A stretch of 64,000 nucleotides of DNA from Corynebacterium ciconiae DSM 44920 (lineage in GTDB: Bacteria > Actinomycetota > Actinomycetes > Mycobacteriales > Mycobacteriaceae). A program made the translations under genes and the position numbers. Each line of letters begins with the position of its first letter. Positions within the stretch are counted from its first letter, which is position 1. The DNA lies in contig NZ_CP047189.1 in assembly GCF_030440575.1 (NCBI RefSeq), positions 248,001-312,000 on the forward strand, in the 5' to 3' direction. Below the pieces are notes generated by a model. It saw only the letters and a list, made by a program, of their open reading frames with translations. It did not search any database and was not told the DNA's origin. Shown piece after piece: positions 27,206-36,774 of the stretch.

Positions 27206-28717
27206 TTATTCATCCTTGTTCAACATTTTCACTTGCTCCTCCTCGGGAGCAGGCTCCATCTTGCCGGCGGCAGTGGCCTTGCGGTAGCCGAAGATCTCGC
27301 GGCGCAGCGGGCCGGCCAGCAGGTAGATGCCCAAAATATTGGGCACGGCCACGAAGAAGAAGGCGGCGTCGGAGAAGCGCACCACAGTGTCCAGCGATAC
27401 AGCGGCGCCCACCACGATCATGATGAGGTAGCCGACCTTGTAAGCCATCTCGGCCTTCTTGCTGTTATTGAACACATAGCCAGCGGCCTTCTGCCCGTAG
27501 TAGGCATAGGACAGCAGAGTGGAGAAGGCGAAGATCACGATGCATACCGAGAGCACATAGGTGAAGCCGTGGTTGACGGTGGCGAAGGCGCTAGTAGCCA
27601 TCATCACGCCCTCATCGCTGGGGTTCTTGTACTGGCCGGTGGTGATAATGGCCAGTGCGGTGAGAGTACACACCACCACGGAGTCCACGAAGGGCTCCCA
27701 TGCTGCGGTCAGTCCTTCCTCTGTGGCGTGACGGTTCTTGGTGGCGGAGTGCGCGAAACCAGCGGTACCCACACCAGCAACGTTGGAGAACAGAGCTCGC
27801 TGAATACCGATCACCATCACACCAATGACACCGCCGGTCACGCCCTCGGGAGTGAAGGCGCCGGAGAAGATGAGGGAAATTGCATGCCCCAACTCGCCGA
27901 AGTTCACGGCGAGCACAGTGAGAACACCCAGCACGTACAGCGCAGACATCAGCGGGACCATGCGGGAGGTCCAGTTGGAGATCGACTGAATACCGCCAAT
28001 GATCACGATGGCGGCAGGAATAGCAAGAATCACGCCGATCAACCAGGCGTTGCCGTTGAAGAAGCTATCCTCGCCGCCGGTGATCTCAATAACGTGCAAG
28101 GCCACCTGATTGGCCTGGAAGATATTGCCCGCACCGAAGGCGGCGATGGCAAAACCGATGGCGTAGATCATGCCCAGCACCTTGCCGAGCTTCGGTTTAC
28201 CCACAGACTTCAAACCATCGCTGAGGTAGTACATCGGTCCGCCGGAGATGCTGCCATCGCTATTGACGCGGCGGAACATCTGGGAGAGGGTGGCCTCGGC
28301 GAGCTTTACTGCCATACCGATGATGCCGGCGATGATAATCCAGAGGGAGGCGCCGGGCCCGCCGGCGCCGATGGCCACAGCCACACCGGCGATATTTCCG
28401 AGTCCCACCGTTCCGGCGAGCTCGGTAGCGAAGGCTTGGAAACTTGTCACCTCGCCGGGATCTGATTTTTTGGCCAAACGGCCGCGAATCACGCGCAGAG
28501 TTTGCACCGCATCTTGGATGGGGCGTACGCGGAGGAAGAATGTGCAGAACAGGCCTGCGAGAAGAAGCCACACCACCACGAGGGGAAGCTCGGCTTCGCC
28601 CACGGGAATGGAGTAGAACACTACCTTCTCCATCACGTCCACAATGGGGCCGAAGACGGATTGGATAATGCTGTCGACTGACTTCGATTCCGACAAGGTG
28701 ACGTAATCCATCACCAT
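27206..28717 (-). CDS. AGCS-family sodium:amino acid symporter
   Basis: An integral membrane protein of about 503 residues with around 10-11 helices. The AGCS signature is seen in ATELAGTVGLGNIAGVAVAI, GGPGASLWIIIAGIIGMAVK, and in FSNVAGVGTAGFAHSATKNRHATEEGL and EPFVDSVVVCTLTAL. Characterised members take up alanine or glycine with Na+. The linked aminotransferase and pipecolate genes raise the chance of another amino acid. The start is one of ATG 28717, GTG 28714 or ATG 28711, all behind AAAGGAGA; 28717 is given. It is divergent from the GntR gene with an operator-like palindrome between. Confidence 0.9.
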   Translation of the reverse strand: MVMDYVTLSESKSVDSIIQSVFGPIVDVMEKVVFYSIPVGEAELPLVVVWLLLAGLFCTFFLRVRPIQDAVQTLRVIRGRLAKKSDPGEVTSFQAFATELAGTVGLGNIAGVAVAIGAGGPGASLWIIIAGIIGMAVKLAEATLSQMFRRVNSDGSISGGPMYYLSDGLKSVGKPKLGKVLGMIYAIGFAIAAFGAGNIFQANQVALHVIEITGGEDSFFNGNAWLIGVILAIPAAIVIIGGIQSISNWTSRMVPLMSALYVLGVLTVLAVNFGELGHAISLIFSGAFTPEGVTGGVIGVMVIGIQRALFSNVAGVGTAGFAHSATKNRHATEEGLTAAWEPFVDSVVVCTLTALAIITTGQYKNPSDEGVMMATSAFATVNHGFTYVLSVCIVIFAFSTLLSYAYYGQKAAGYVFNNSKKAEMAYKVGYLIMIVVGAAVSLDTVVRFSDAAFFFVAVPNILGIYLLAGPLRREIFGYRKATAAGKMEPAPEEEQVKMLNKDE

Positions 28718-28740
28718 CAATCTCCTTTCACATGCACACA

Positions 28741-28759
28741 CGTCGCCGTACTGGCGACG
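28741..28759. promoter_or_regulatory. Inverted repeat in the symporter leader
   Basis: CGTCGCC-GTACT-GGCGACG has perfect 7-bp arms 24 bp upstream of the symporter start. It could be an operator or an RNA hairpin in the 5' leader. Confidence 0.35.
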
Positions 28760-28828
28760 CGGCGCGGTGTCGTACGGTTGGTTTGTGTCTCACTGCATAG
28801 GGGCATGTGCCTAGAGACGTGAGGCTCA

Positions 28829-28845
28829 TTGTATGTTATATACAA
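28829..28845. promoter_or_regulatory. Candidate GntR operator
   Basis: TTGTAT-GTTAT-ATACAA is a perfect 6-bp-arm palindrome in the divergent gap between the symporter and GntR genes, of the AT-rich TTGTATACAA-like type bound by FCD-class GntR proteins. Confidence 0.55.
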
Positions 28846-28907
28846 CCGAGGGGTGCAAGTTACGTGCCGCCGCACGTCTGATGAGAGAGGCGAAGAAGGA
28901 GAGCACT

Positions 28908-29624
28908 GTGTCCGAACTACAGCGCTTCAACAGTGAGGATGGGCAGTCTGGCGCCACCTACAAAGCTCAGATTGAGGCACATATTCGGCGCCTGCTGTTG
29001 CGGGGGGATATGCAGGTGGGTCAGATCTATTCCGCCAATTCCATGGCCAAGGAATTGCATGTGTCCAACTCCCCAGTGCGGGAAGCGATGATGAGTCTGG
29101 TGGAGCGTCACCTGTTGGAATTGGTGCGGAATCGGGGCTTTCGGGTGGTGGAGCTCGACAGCACTGATGTGTGGGAGATCTACCAGCTGCGTCGCCTCGT
29201 GGAGGTGGAAGCGGTGCGCGTGGTGGCTGCCTCGCGTTTGGATTCTGTGCAGGTCAAGCGCCTCGAGGAGCTGGCTGCGCGCACGGATGAGCTGTCCAAG
29301 GCGGTTACGCGCGATGACATGTTTGATTATCTCGAGGCGGATCATCATTTTCACCTCTATCTCGTGTCGCTAACGGGCAATCGCCGCTGGGTGGAGGCTG
29401 TAGAGCGGCTGCGAGACCAGTCGCGCGTTAACGGGCTATATCTGAATCTGCTCGACTGTGGGAAGGTGGCGGACACTGCCGGCGAGCATCTCGAGATTGT
29501 GGATGCGGTGGTCACTCGCGATGTGCAGCGGGCCATGGAACTCATGGTGGCGCACCTGGAGTATGCCCGCACTGTGACGGGAGAAAAGGTCGAAGATGGC
29601 GCTTATCGACGCCCATCGGTGTGA
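28908..29624 (+). CDS. GntR-family transcriptional regulator, FCD type
   Basis: A 238-residue repressor-type protein. The N-terminal winged helix-turn-helix contains YSANSMAKELHVSNSPVREAMMSLVERHLLELVRNRGFRVV (in two parts, about 35-80). The C-terminal FCD domain has the metal-ligand set: Asp in FDYLEADHHFHLYL (D and H) plus His in AGEHLEIVDAV and in AHLEYAR. GTG 28908 is chosen because AAGGAG lies 6 nt upstream; the longer frame from 28833 has no RBS. It sits between the symporter/aminotransferase pair and the pipecolate operon and probably controls both. Confidence 0.88.
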   Translation: MSELQRFNSEDGQSGATYKAQIEAHIRRLLLRGDMQVGQIYSANSMAKELHVSNSPVREAMMSLVERHLLELVRNRGFRVVELDSTDVWEIYQLRRLVEVEAVRVVAASRLDSVQVKRLEELAARTDELSKAVTRDDMFDYLEADHHFHLYLVSLTGNRRWVEAVERLRDQSRVNGLYLNLLDCGKVADTAGEHLEIVDAVVTRDVQRAMELMVAHLEYARTVTGEKVEDGAYRRPSV

Positions 29625-29632
29625 TCTAGGCC

Positions 29633-29683
29633 TTGACGGAGTGTGAGATGGGGCATATTCTCAGCAGTACGGTTATCGATAAC
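29633..29683 (+). promoter_or_regulatory. Promoter and overlapping palindrome of the pipecolate operon
   Basis: TTGACG (29633-29638), a 17-nt spacer and TATTCT (29656-29661) form a good promoter. The perfect 12-bp palindrome GTTATCGATAAC (29672-29683) lies at about +4 to +15, where a bound repressor would block polymerase. It differs in sequence from the palindrome at 28829. Confidence 0.5.
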
Positions 29684-29717
29684 TGGTCACTGTTGCCGCA
29701 AGGAAGGGATATGTGCC

Positions 29718-30905
29718 ATGGAGGTCAAGATTTCTCTTGCCCCATCGTTGACGTGCATTCAGCCCGACTTCGCCAGTGTCGTGATTGTCGGCGGTGGAGT
29801 CATGGGGATGAGTACCGCGTGGCATCTCGCGCAGCGCGGGGTGCGGGGCATCGTTGTCGTCGAAAGTCACAGTGTGGGTGGCGGTTCTTCGGCAAAACCC
29901 ATGGGAGGGGTGAGGGCGAACTTCTCCGATCCCATGAATGTCATACTGGGGCAGCGCTCGTTGGAAGCCTTTGCCTCATTTAATGAAGACTTCGGGGTCA
30001 ACATCCAACTCAGCCGCGTAGGGTATCTCTTCCTTGCGCGTAACGAGGATGAGGCCGCCGATCTTGAGGAATCCACCCGCATTCAGAACGAATTGGGGGT
30101 GGATTCCTTTTTGGTTGGGCCAGAGCGAGTTGCGGAGCTCAACCCCTTCATCGATTCCAGCAAAGTGGTGGTGGGGGCTTATTCTCCCGAGGATGGCTAT
30201 GCCTGCCCCGCCGCGGTGGTAGATGGCTATTGCCGCGCCGCCATGGAGCTCGGGGTGTCGGTGATGGACCACACCGAGGTACAGGGGATCGAAACGAAGG
30301 CCGGCAGGATCGATGCGGTGATGACGAACCGCGGAGTCATCCGCACCGAGAAGGTCATCTGCGCCGCCGGGGCGTGGAGCGCCGCGATCGGAGAGATGGC
30401 GGGCCATCCTTTGCCCGTGGATCCGGTGCGGCGCATGATCGGGCTCACCGCTCAGCGCCCCCGAGCCCATCCCACTGTGCCCTTCACGCTGGATCTGTCC
30501 ACCACCTTCTACATGCACAATTACTACAACGGGCTGCTGTTGGGAATCTCGCATGAGGAGGACGTGGGATTTAACCGCGAGTGGTCCTATTGCTGGCTGG
30601 AGGAGTTCAACGCTGCCGCCCGCGCTATCGCGCCCGAGCTGGTTACCCCTGATCTCGAGGCTGGTTGGGCGGGCTTTTATGAAAACACCCCAGACCGCAA
30701 CGCGATCATCGGCGCCTCGGACATTGTCCCCGGCTTCTACTACATCACTGGGTTTTCGGGGCACGGGTTCCTACAAGGCCCAGCGGCTGGGGAATTCATG
30801 GCAGACATTGTGCTGGGCACCGAGTCCTTCTTGGCGGCGCACGCCTATTCCGCGGAGCGCTTCGAAATGGATTCCATCAACACGATCGAAAAGTACATCA
30901 TCTAG
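29718..30905 (+). CDS. amaA: FAD-dependent amine oxidase, L-pipecolate oxidase-like
   Basis: DAO/sarcosine-oxidase-family flavoprotein (395 aa). The FAD site VVIVGGGVMGMSTAWHLAQRG is near residue 20, followed by VVVESHSVGGGSSAKPMGGVRANF. It has VICAAGAWSAAIGEM and the C-terminal YITGFSGHGFLQGPAAGEFMADIVLG. The family oxidises secondary or cyclic amino acids. In Pseudomonas putida AmaA of this family converts L-pipecolate to piperideine-6-carboxylate. Here an ALDH7-type dehydrogenase for that product and HglS follow in the same operon, which is the main reason for the call. Sarcosine or proline substrates remain possible. ATG 29718 lies behind AGGAAGGG. Confidence 0.72.
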   Translation: MEVKISLAPSLTCIQPDFASVVIVGGGVMGMSTAWHLAQRGVRGIVVVESHSVGGGSSAKPMGGVRANFSDPMNVILGQRSLEAFASFNEDFGVNIQLSRVGYLFLARNEDEAADLEESTRIQNELGVDSFLVGPERVAELNPFIDSSKVVVGAYSPEDGYACPAAVVDGYCRAAMELGVSVMDHTEVQGIETKAGRIDAVMTNRGVIRTEKVICAAGAWSAAIGEMAGHPLPVDPVRRMIGLTAQRPRAHPTVPFTLDLSTTFYMHNYYNGLLLGISHEEDVGFNREWSYCWLEEFNAAARAIAPELVTPDLEAGWAGFYENTPDRNAIIGASDIVPGFYYITGFSGHGFLQGPAAGEFMADIVLGTESFLAAHAYSAERFEMDSINTIEKYII

Positions 30906-30913
30906 GAGGCCTC

Positions 30914-32308
30914 ATGACTTTTGTGCACACATGGCAGCTCCGCGCCCGCTTCGCCCAGGCGCTGTCGGATATGTACGGCACCGAGGTGCCGGCCTATACC
31001 ACCTTGGTGGAGGTGTCCGAGGAGGTCAATGCCCGCTATATGGACGCAATGGGCGAAGATGCTGAACGCTTGGGCAGTATTGAGCGGGTAACCGCCGAGC
31101 GGCATGGAGCTATCCGCGTGGGCAGCCCCGAGGAAATGGGGCAGGTGGCGCGGCTGTTTGCCGCCTTTGGTATGTATCCGGTGGGTTTTTATGATCTGCG
31201 CGATGCAGCCAGCTCGAGCGTGCCGGTCGTATCCACGGCCTTTCGCCCCGTGGATGCCGAAGAGCTCGCTAAAAATCCTTTCCGCGTGTTCACTTCGATG
31301 CTCACCAGCGATGACCCTCGCTTCTTCAGCGCTGATCTGAGCCGAAGAGTGCGGGAGTTCATCGGCTCGCGCACCTTGTTTGACGCCGAGCTCATGGCGC
31401 TGGCGGAGCGGGCCACGGCAGCTGGAGGGCTAGAGGAGCAGCCGGCGCAGGAGTTTATCGCCCGCGCCACCGCCGCCTTCGAGCTCGGCGAGGAGGCCAT
31501 CGATCACGCTTGGTATCGCGAGCTGGAGGAGATCTCGGCGGTGGCCGCCGATATCGCTGGGGTGCGTGGAACCCACATCAATCATCTCACCCCGCGGGTG
31601 TTAGATATCGATGATCTCTACCAGAGCATGCAGGCCCGCGGAATCACGATGATTGATGAGATCCAGGGGCCACCTGGGTGGGAGGGACCCGATATCCTGC
31701 TGCGCCAAACCTCTTTCCGAGCCCTCGATGAGCAGCGGCTGTTTCGGCACCCCGATGGCGAGATCGCGCCCGGTTTCTTGCGGGTGCGCTTCGGCGAGGT
31801 GGAACAGCGCGGTATCGCGCTTACTCCCGCGGGGCGCAGCCTCTATGACGAGATGATCGCAGAGGTGGACCGCCGCTTAAGCACGCGTTCCGATGCCACC
31901 CGTGTTGAGGTAGCCACCGAGGTTTGGGAGGAGAATCTTCCTCGGGACGAACGCGGCCTGCGGGAACGGGGGCTGGCCTACTTCACCTTCCGCGCGGTGG
32001 GCACCTGCGAGAGCGACCGGCAGTGGGATATCGAAGAGCTCATCGAGGCTGGTGTGGTGCGCGCGGAGCCGATTGTGTACGAGGATTTCCTGCCGCGCTC
32101 TGCGGCGGGGATCTTCCAATCGAATCTCACGGGCGCCGGGCAGCGCAATGATGACGAGCGGGGCACAGACTATGACATCGCCACGCTGTCAGAGATTGTG
32201 GGCACCCCGATCCGCGAACCGTGGGAGCTCTACGCCGCCCAGCACGATGCCTCCCTCGCCGCAGTCTGTAGAGACCTCGGCGTGTCCTTGACTACACACA
32301 CCAACTAA
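30914..32308 (+). CDS. hglS: DUF1338 2-oxoadipate dioxygenase/decarboxylase (HglS)
   Basis: DUF1338/YdcJ-type protein of 464 residues. HglS uses Fe(II) and O2 to turn 2-oxoadipate into D-2-hydroxyglutarate in lysine breakdown. Family landmarks are visible: ERHGAIRVGS with metal His64, FRVFTSMLTSDDPRFF, THINHLTPRVLDIDDLY with His221/His224, VRFGEVEQRGIALTPAGR with Glu295/Glu297, and YEDFLPRSAAGIFQSNL near the C-terminus. The two His and one Glu match the metal triad of this vicinal-oxygen-chelate-like fold. It starts 8 bp after the oxidase gene with AGGAGG upstream; the aldehyde dehydrogenase gene follows after 18 bp. The family is firm; the substrate is strengthened by the operon. Confidence 0.88.
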   Translation: MTFVHTWQLRARFAQALSDMYGTEVPAYTTLVEVSEEVNARYMDAMGEDAERLGSIERVTAERHGAIRVGSPEEMGQVARLFAAFGMYPVGFYDLRDAASSSVPVVSTAFRPVDAEELAKNPFRVFTSMLTSDDPRFFSADLSRRVREFIGSRTLFDAELMALAERATAAGGLEEQPAQEFIARATAAFELGEEAIDHAWYRELEEISAVAADIAGVRGTHINHLTPRVLDIDDLYQSMQARGITMIDEIQGPPGWEGPDILLRQTSFRALDEQRLFRHPDGEIAPGFLRVRFGEVEQRGIALTPAGRSLYDEMIAEVDRRLSTRSDATRVEVATEVWEENLPRDERGLRERGLAYFTFRAVGTCESDRQWDIEELIEAGVVRAEPIVYEDFLPRSAAGIFQSNLTGAGQRNDDERGTDYDIATLSEIVGTPIREPWELYAAQHDASLAAVCRDLGVSLTTHTN

Positions 32309-32326
32309 GCACGAGAAAGGCTTGTC

Positions 32327-33835
<1,509 letters not shown>

Positions 33836-33916
33836 TCCCCGTGACTGCGCCCAGCGAGGTGGCGTCGTCACGCTATAGCTGAACAATGGGACAGGTAAGA
33901 GAGAAAGGAGGGAAAG

Positions 33917-36772
33917 ATGGCGCAGACTCCGCCCCGCTGGGCGCACCTGGCGCACGCGTTGCGCCTGCGCCAAGACATGACCACCCGCGCCGCCTATACC
34001 TCGGACGCCTCGGTGTTTCGGCGGGTGCCGGCGGCGGTGGTGGAGCCGCGCAGTGCCGCAGATGTGCGCGATGCGCTGGAGCTGGCCAGGCTGCGGGGAT
34101 GGAGCGTGACCAGCCGCGGGGGAGGCACTTCGGTGGCGGGAAATGCCATCGGCGAGGGGTTGATCATCGATACCTCGCGCCATCTCACCCGCATTCTCGA
34201 GATCGATCCTGACACCCGCACCGCCCTCGTGGAGCCCGGGGTGGTGTGCGATCGGCTGCGCGAAGCGGTCGCACCCTATGGGTTGAGCTATGGCCCTGAT
34301 CCCTCCACTCACTCTCGGTGCACCATTGGCGGCATGGTGGCCAATAATGCATGTGGTTCGCATTCGGTGGCGTGGGGCACCGCCGCCGATAACCTCGTGG
34401 AGGCCACGCTGCTGCTCGCCGACGGCCGCGAGGTGCAGCTTGGGCCTGGGCAGTGCAGCGACAAAGCACTCAAGGAGCAGATCGATGCGCTGTGGCGTGA
34501 ACACCGCGAGCTGATCGAGACAGAGCTGGGGAGGTTTCCGCGCCAAGTATCCGGCTATGGTCTGCATTATCTTCTGCCCGCTAAGGGAGGAAACTATGCC
34601 CAAGCGCTCGCTGGGTCAGAGGGCACACTCGGAGTGTTTACCCAGCTACGTGTGAAGCTGGTGGAGACACCCCCAGCCACCGCACTAGCAGTGCTCGCCT
34701 ATGACACGGTGTTCGATGCGGCCGCGGCCGCCCCAAGGCTGCGCCGTGAGGGAGTGAGCACCATCGAGGGCATGGGCGGGGATCTGCTGGCTGCGCTGCG
34801 GGCTAAAAATGGCGAGAAGCGCGCCGGCTCTGCGTTGCCAGGGGTGGGCGCCAAGCAGCAGGCTGGGGGCTGGCTCTTTTGCGAGACCACGGGGGAGACT
34901 CTCGCCCAGGCGGAATCGCGAGCCCGGTCGCTGGTGAGCGCCGAGGTGATCGATCACGTGGTGGTGTCGGATCCGCAGGAGATGGGCGAGCTATGGCGCA
35001 TTCGCGAATCCTCCGCAGGCCTGGCCACCCGGCTGCCCGATGGCGGTGAGGCTTGGCCCAGTTGGGAAGACAGCGCGGTGCCGCCGGAGAACCTCGCCTC
35101 CTACCTGCGCGGGCTCTACGAGCTCATGGATCGCTATGGGCTGCGCGGCATTCCCTTCGGGCACTTCGGCGAGGGCTGCATTCACGTGCGCATCTCCTTT
35201 GATCTGCACAGCGAGGAGGGGATCGCCGCCTTCCGCAGCTTCATGCATGAGGCCGCCGAACTGGTAACCGCCCACGGTGGTTCGCTGTCGGGCGAGCATG
35301 GCGATGGGCGAGCCCGCTCCGAACTGCTCGAGGTGATGTACAGCCCGCAGATGCTTGAGCTCTTTGCTCGTTTCAAGCACATCTTTGACCCCGAAGGACA
35401 CTGCAACCCCGGCGTGCTGGTGCAGCCGGAGGCCCTCGATGCAGGATTGCGGATCAGTCCGCAGCAGCAGCGGCTTAGCCTGCACGAGGTGCACGCTTTC
35501 TCCAAAGACCGCGGCGAGCTGCGCCATGCGATCAACCGCTGTGTCGGAGTGGGGGCCTGCCGCTCGATGGACTCAGCGATGTGCCCCTCCTTCCAGCTCA
35601 CTCACGATGAGGTGCACTCTACGAGGGGCCGAGCACGGGTGCTATCAGAGATGCTGCATGGCACCTTGGTGCGCGGCGGGATGCGCTCGCGTGAGGTACA
35701 CCAGGCCCTCGATCTGTGCCTGTCTTGCAAGGCCTGCGCCAAGGAATGCCCCGTGAATGTGGATATGGCTACGTACAAGGCGGAGTTTCTCGCCGGCTAT
35801 TACCGGCGCCGGATCCGGCCGAGGGCACACTACAGCATGGGCTGGCTGCCGCTGAGCGCCCGGCTTGTGCACGCGGTCCCAGGGCTTGCGCGGCTCGCCG
35901 ATGCTGTGCTGCATGCCCCCGGCCTGGGCCGGCTGATCGCCTGGGCTGGGGGAATTGATAGCCGCCGGCCGCTGATCCATCTTGCGCCCACCAGCATCCA
36001 GCGGTGGGCTCATGGTCGTCGACCGGCAACCGAAGCGAAGAAAGAGATCGTGCTATGGCCCGACTCCTTCAGCAGCCACCTCGATACCGGCCCCGCCCAA
36101 GCGGTGTATCGCCTGCTCGAGCATCTCGGCTACCGCGTGCACGTGCCCCGCGGCTTTGTCTGCTGCGGGCTTACCTGGCACTCCACCGGGCAACTGGCCC
36201 AGGCGCGCCGGGTAGTTGAGCATTCGGCAGCGCACCTCGCAGAGTATCTTGATCGGGGGCTGCGGGTAGTGACGATCGAGCCGTCCTGCAGCACCCAGCT
36301 GCTGCACGAGGCCACCGAACTCAGTGACAACCCACAGGTCGAACGCCTAGCGCAGGCAGTGGTGCCGTGGGCGCAGGTGATAGCCGAGGAACTTGACGCA
36401 CTCGATATCCAGGCTGCGGCCCCGCTGCGCCGCGCACTCACCCAGGTCCATTGCCACGAGCGTGCCCTCGGTGATCCGGATGCCGCCGCCCCGATCTACA
36501 CCGCGCTCGGTCTCAAGAAGGAATCGGTGGCTAGCGGCTGCTGTGGTTTGGCCGGTAACTGGGGTTACGAACGGGGCCATGCCGAGATGTCACTGCAGCT
36601 AGGGGAGCGGGAGGTGTTTCCACGGGTGCGCCAGCTGCAAGCTGAGGATCCGGAGGCGCCGGTGATTGCCGATGGGTTTTCCTGTCGCACCCACATCGAG
36701 CAGGGCACGGGGATGCGTCCCCGCCATCTGGCCGAAGTGCTCGCCGAAGCGTTAGGGCTGGAAGGAACCTAG
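33917..36772 (+). CDS. FAD/Fe-S oxidoreductase, D-2-hydroxyglutarate dehydrogenase-like (YdiJ type)
   Basis: Large fusion enzyme (951 aa). The N-terminal PCMH FAD domain has VTSRGGGTSVAGNAIGEG (64-81) and HSRCTIGGMVANNACGSHS. An FAD-oxidase C-terminal domain follows (RGIPFGHFGEGCIHVRI, SLSGEHGDGRARSELL). The ferredoxin-like part has C542-x5-C548-x7-C556 and a full CxxCxxCxxxCP at C601, C604, C607, C611. Two CCG domains end the protein (FVCCGLTWHSTGQL, ASGCCGLAGNWGY). Such enzymes oxidise D-2-hydroxyacids and pass electrons to the quinone pool. D-2-hydroxyglutarate is the expected product of HglS, so this would finish the path at 2-oxoglutarate. The RBS AAAGGAGGG is strong. D-lactate or glycolate are alternatives. 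Confidence 0.83.
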   Translation: MAQTPPRWAHLAHALRLRQDMTTRAAYTSDASVFRRVPAAVVEPRSAADVRDALELARLRGWSVTSRGGGTSVAGNAIGEGLIIDTSRHLTRILEIDPDTRTALVEPGVVCDRLREAVAPYGLSYGPDPSTHSRCTIGGMVANNACGSHSVAWGTAADNLVEATLLLADGREVQLGPGQCSDKALKEQIDALWREHRELIETELGRFPRQVSGYGLHYLLPAKGGNYAQALAGSEGTLGVFTQLRVKLVETPPATALAVLAYDTVFDAAAAAPRLRREGVSTIEGMGGDLLAALRAKNGEKRAGSALPGVGAKQQAGGWLFCETTGETLAQAESRARSLVSAEVIDHVVVSDPQEMGELWRIRESSAGLATRLPDGGEAWPSWEDSAVPPENLASYLRGLYELMDRYGLRGIPFGHFGEGCIHVRISFDLHSEEGIAAFRSFMHEAAELVTAHGGSLSGEHGDGRARSELLEVMYSPQMLELFARFKHIFDPEGHCNPGVLVQPEALDAGLRISPQQQRLSLHEVHAFSKDRGELRHAINRCVGVGACRSMDSAMCPSFQLTHDEVHSTRGRARVLSEMLHGTLVRGGMRSREVHQALDLCLSCKACAKECPVNVDMATYKAEFLAGYYRRRIRPRAHYSMGWLPLSARLVHAVPGLARLADAVLHAPGLGRLIAWAGGIDSRRPLIHLAPTSIQRWAHGRRPATEAKKEIVLWPDSFSSHLDTGPAQAVYRLLEHLGYRVHVPRGFVCCGLTWHSTGQLAQARRVVEHSAAHLAEYLDRGLRVVTIEPSCSTQLLHEATELSDNPQVERLAQAVVPWAQVIAEELDALDIQAAAPLRRALTQVHCHERALGDPDAAAPIYTALGLKKESVASGCCGLAGNWGYERGHAEMSLQLGEREVFPRVRQLQAEDPEAPVIADGFSCRTHIEQGTGMRPRHLAEVLAEALGLEGT

Positions 36773-36774
36773 CC

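Noticed and set aside
27158..28465. Plus-strand 435-codon frame opposite the AGCS symporter
   Set aside because: It is His/Gly/Asp-rich low-complexity translation of antisense DNA; the symporter frame has clear AGCS motifs and helices.
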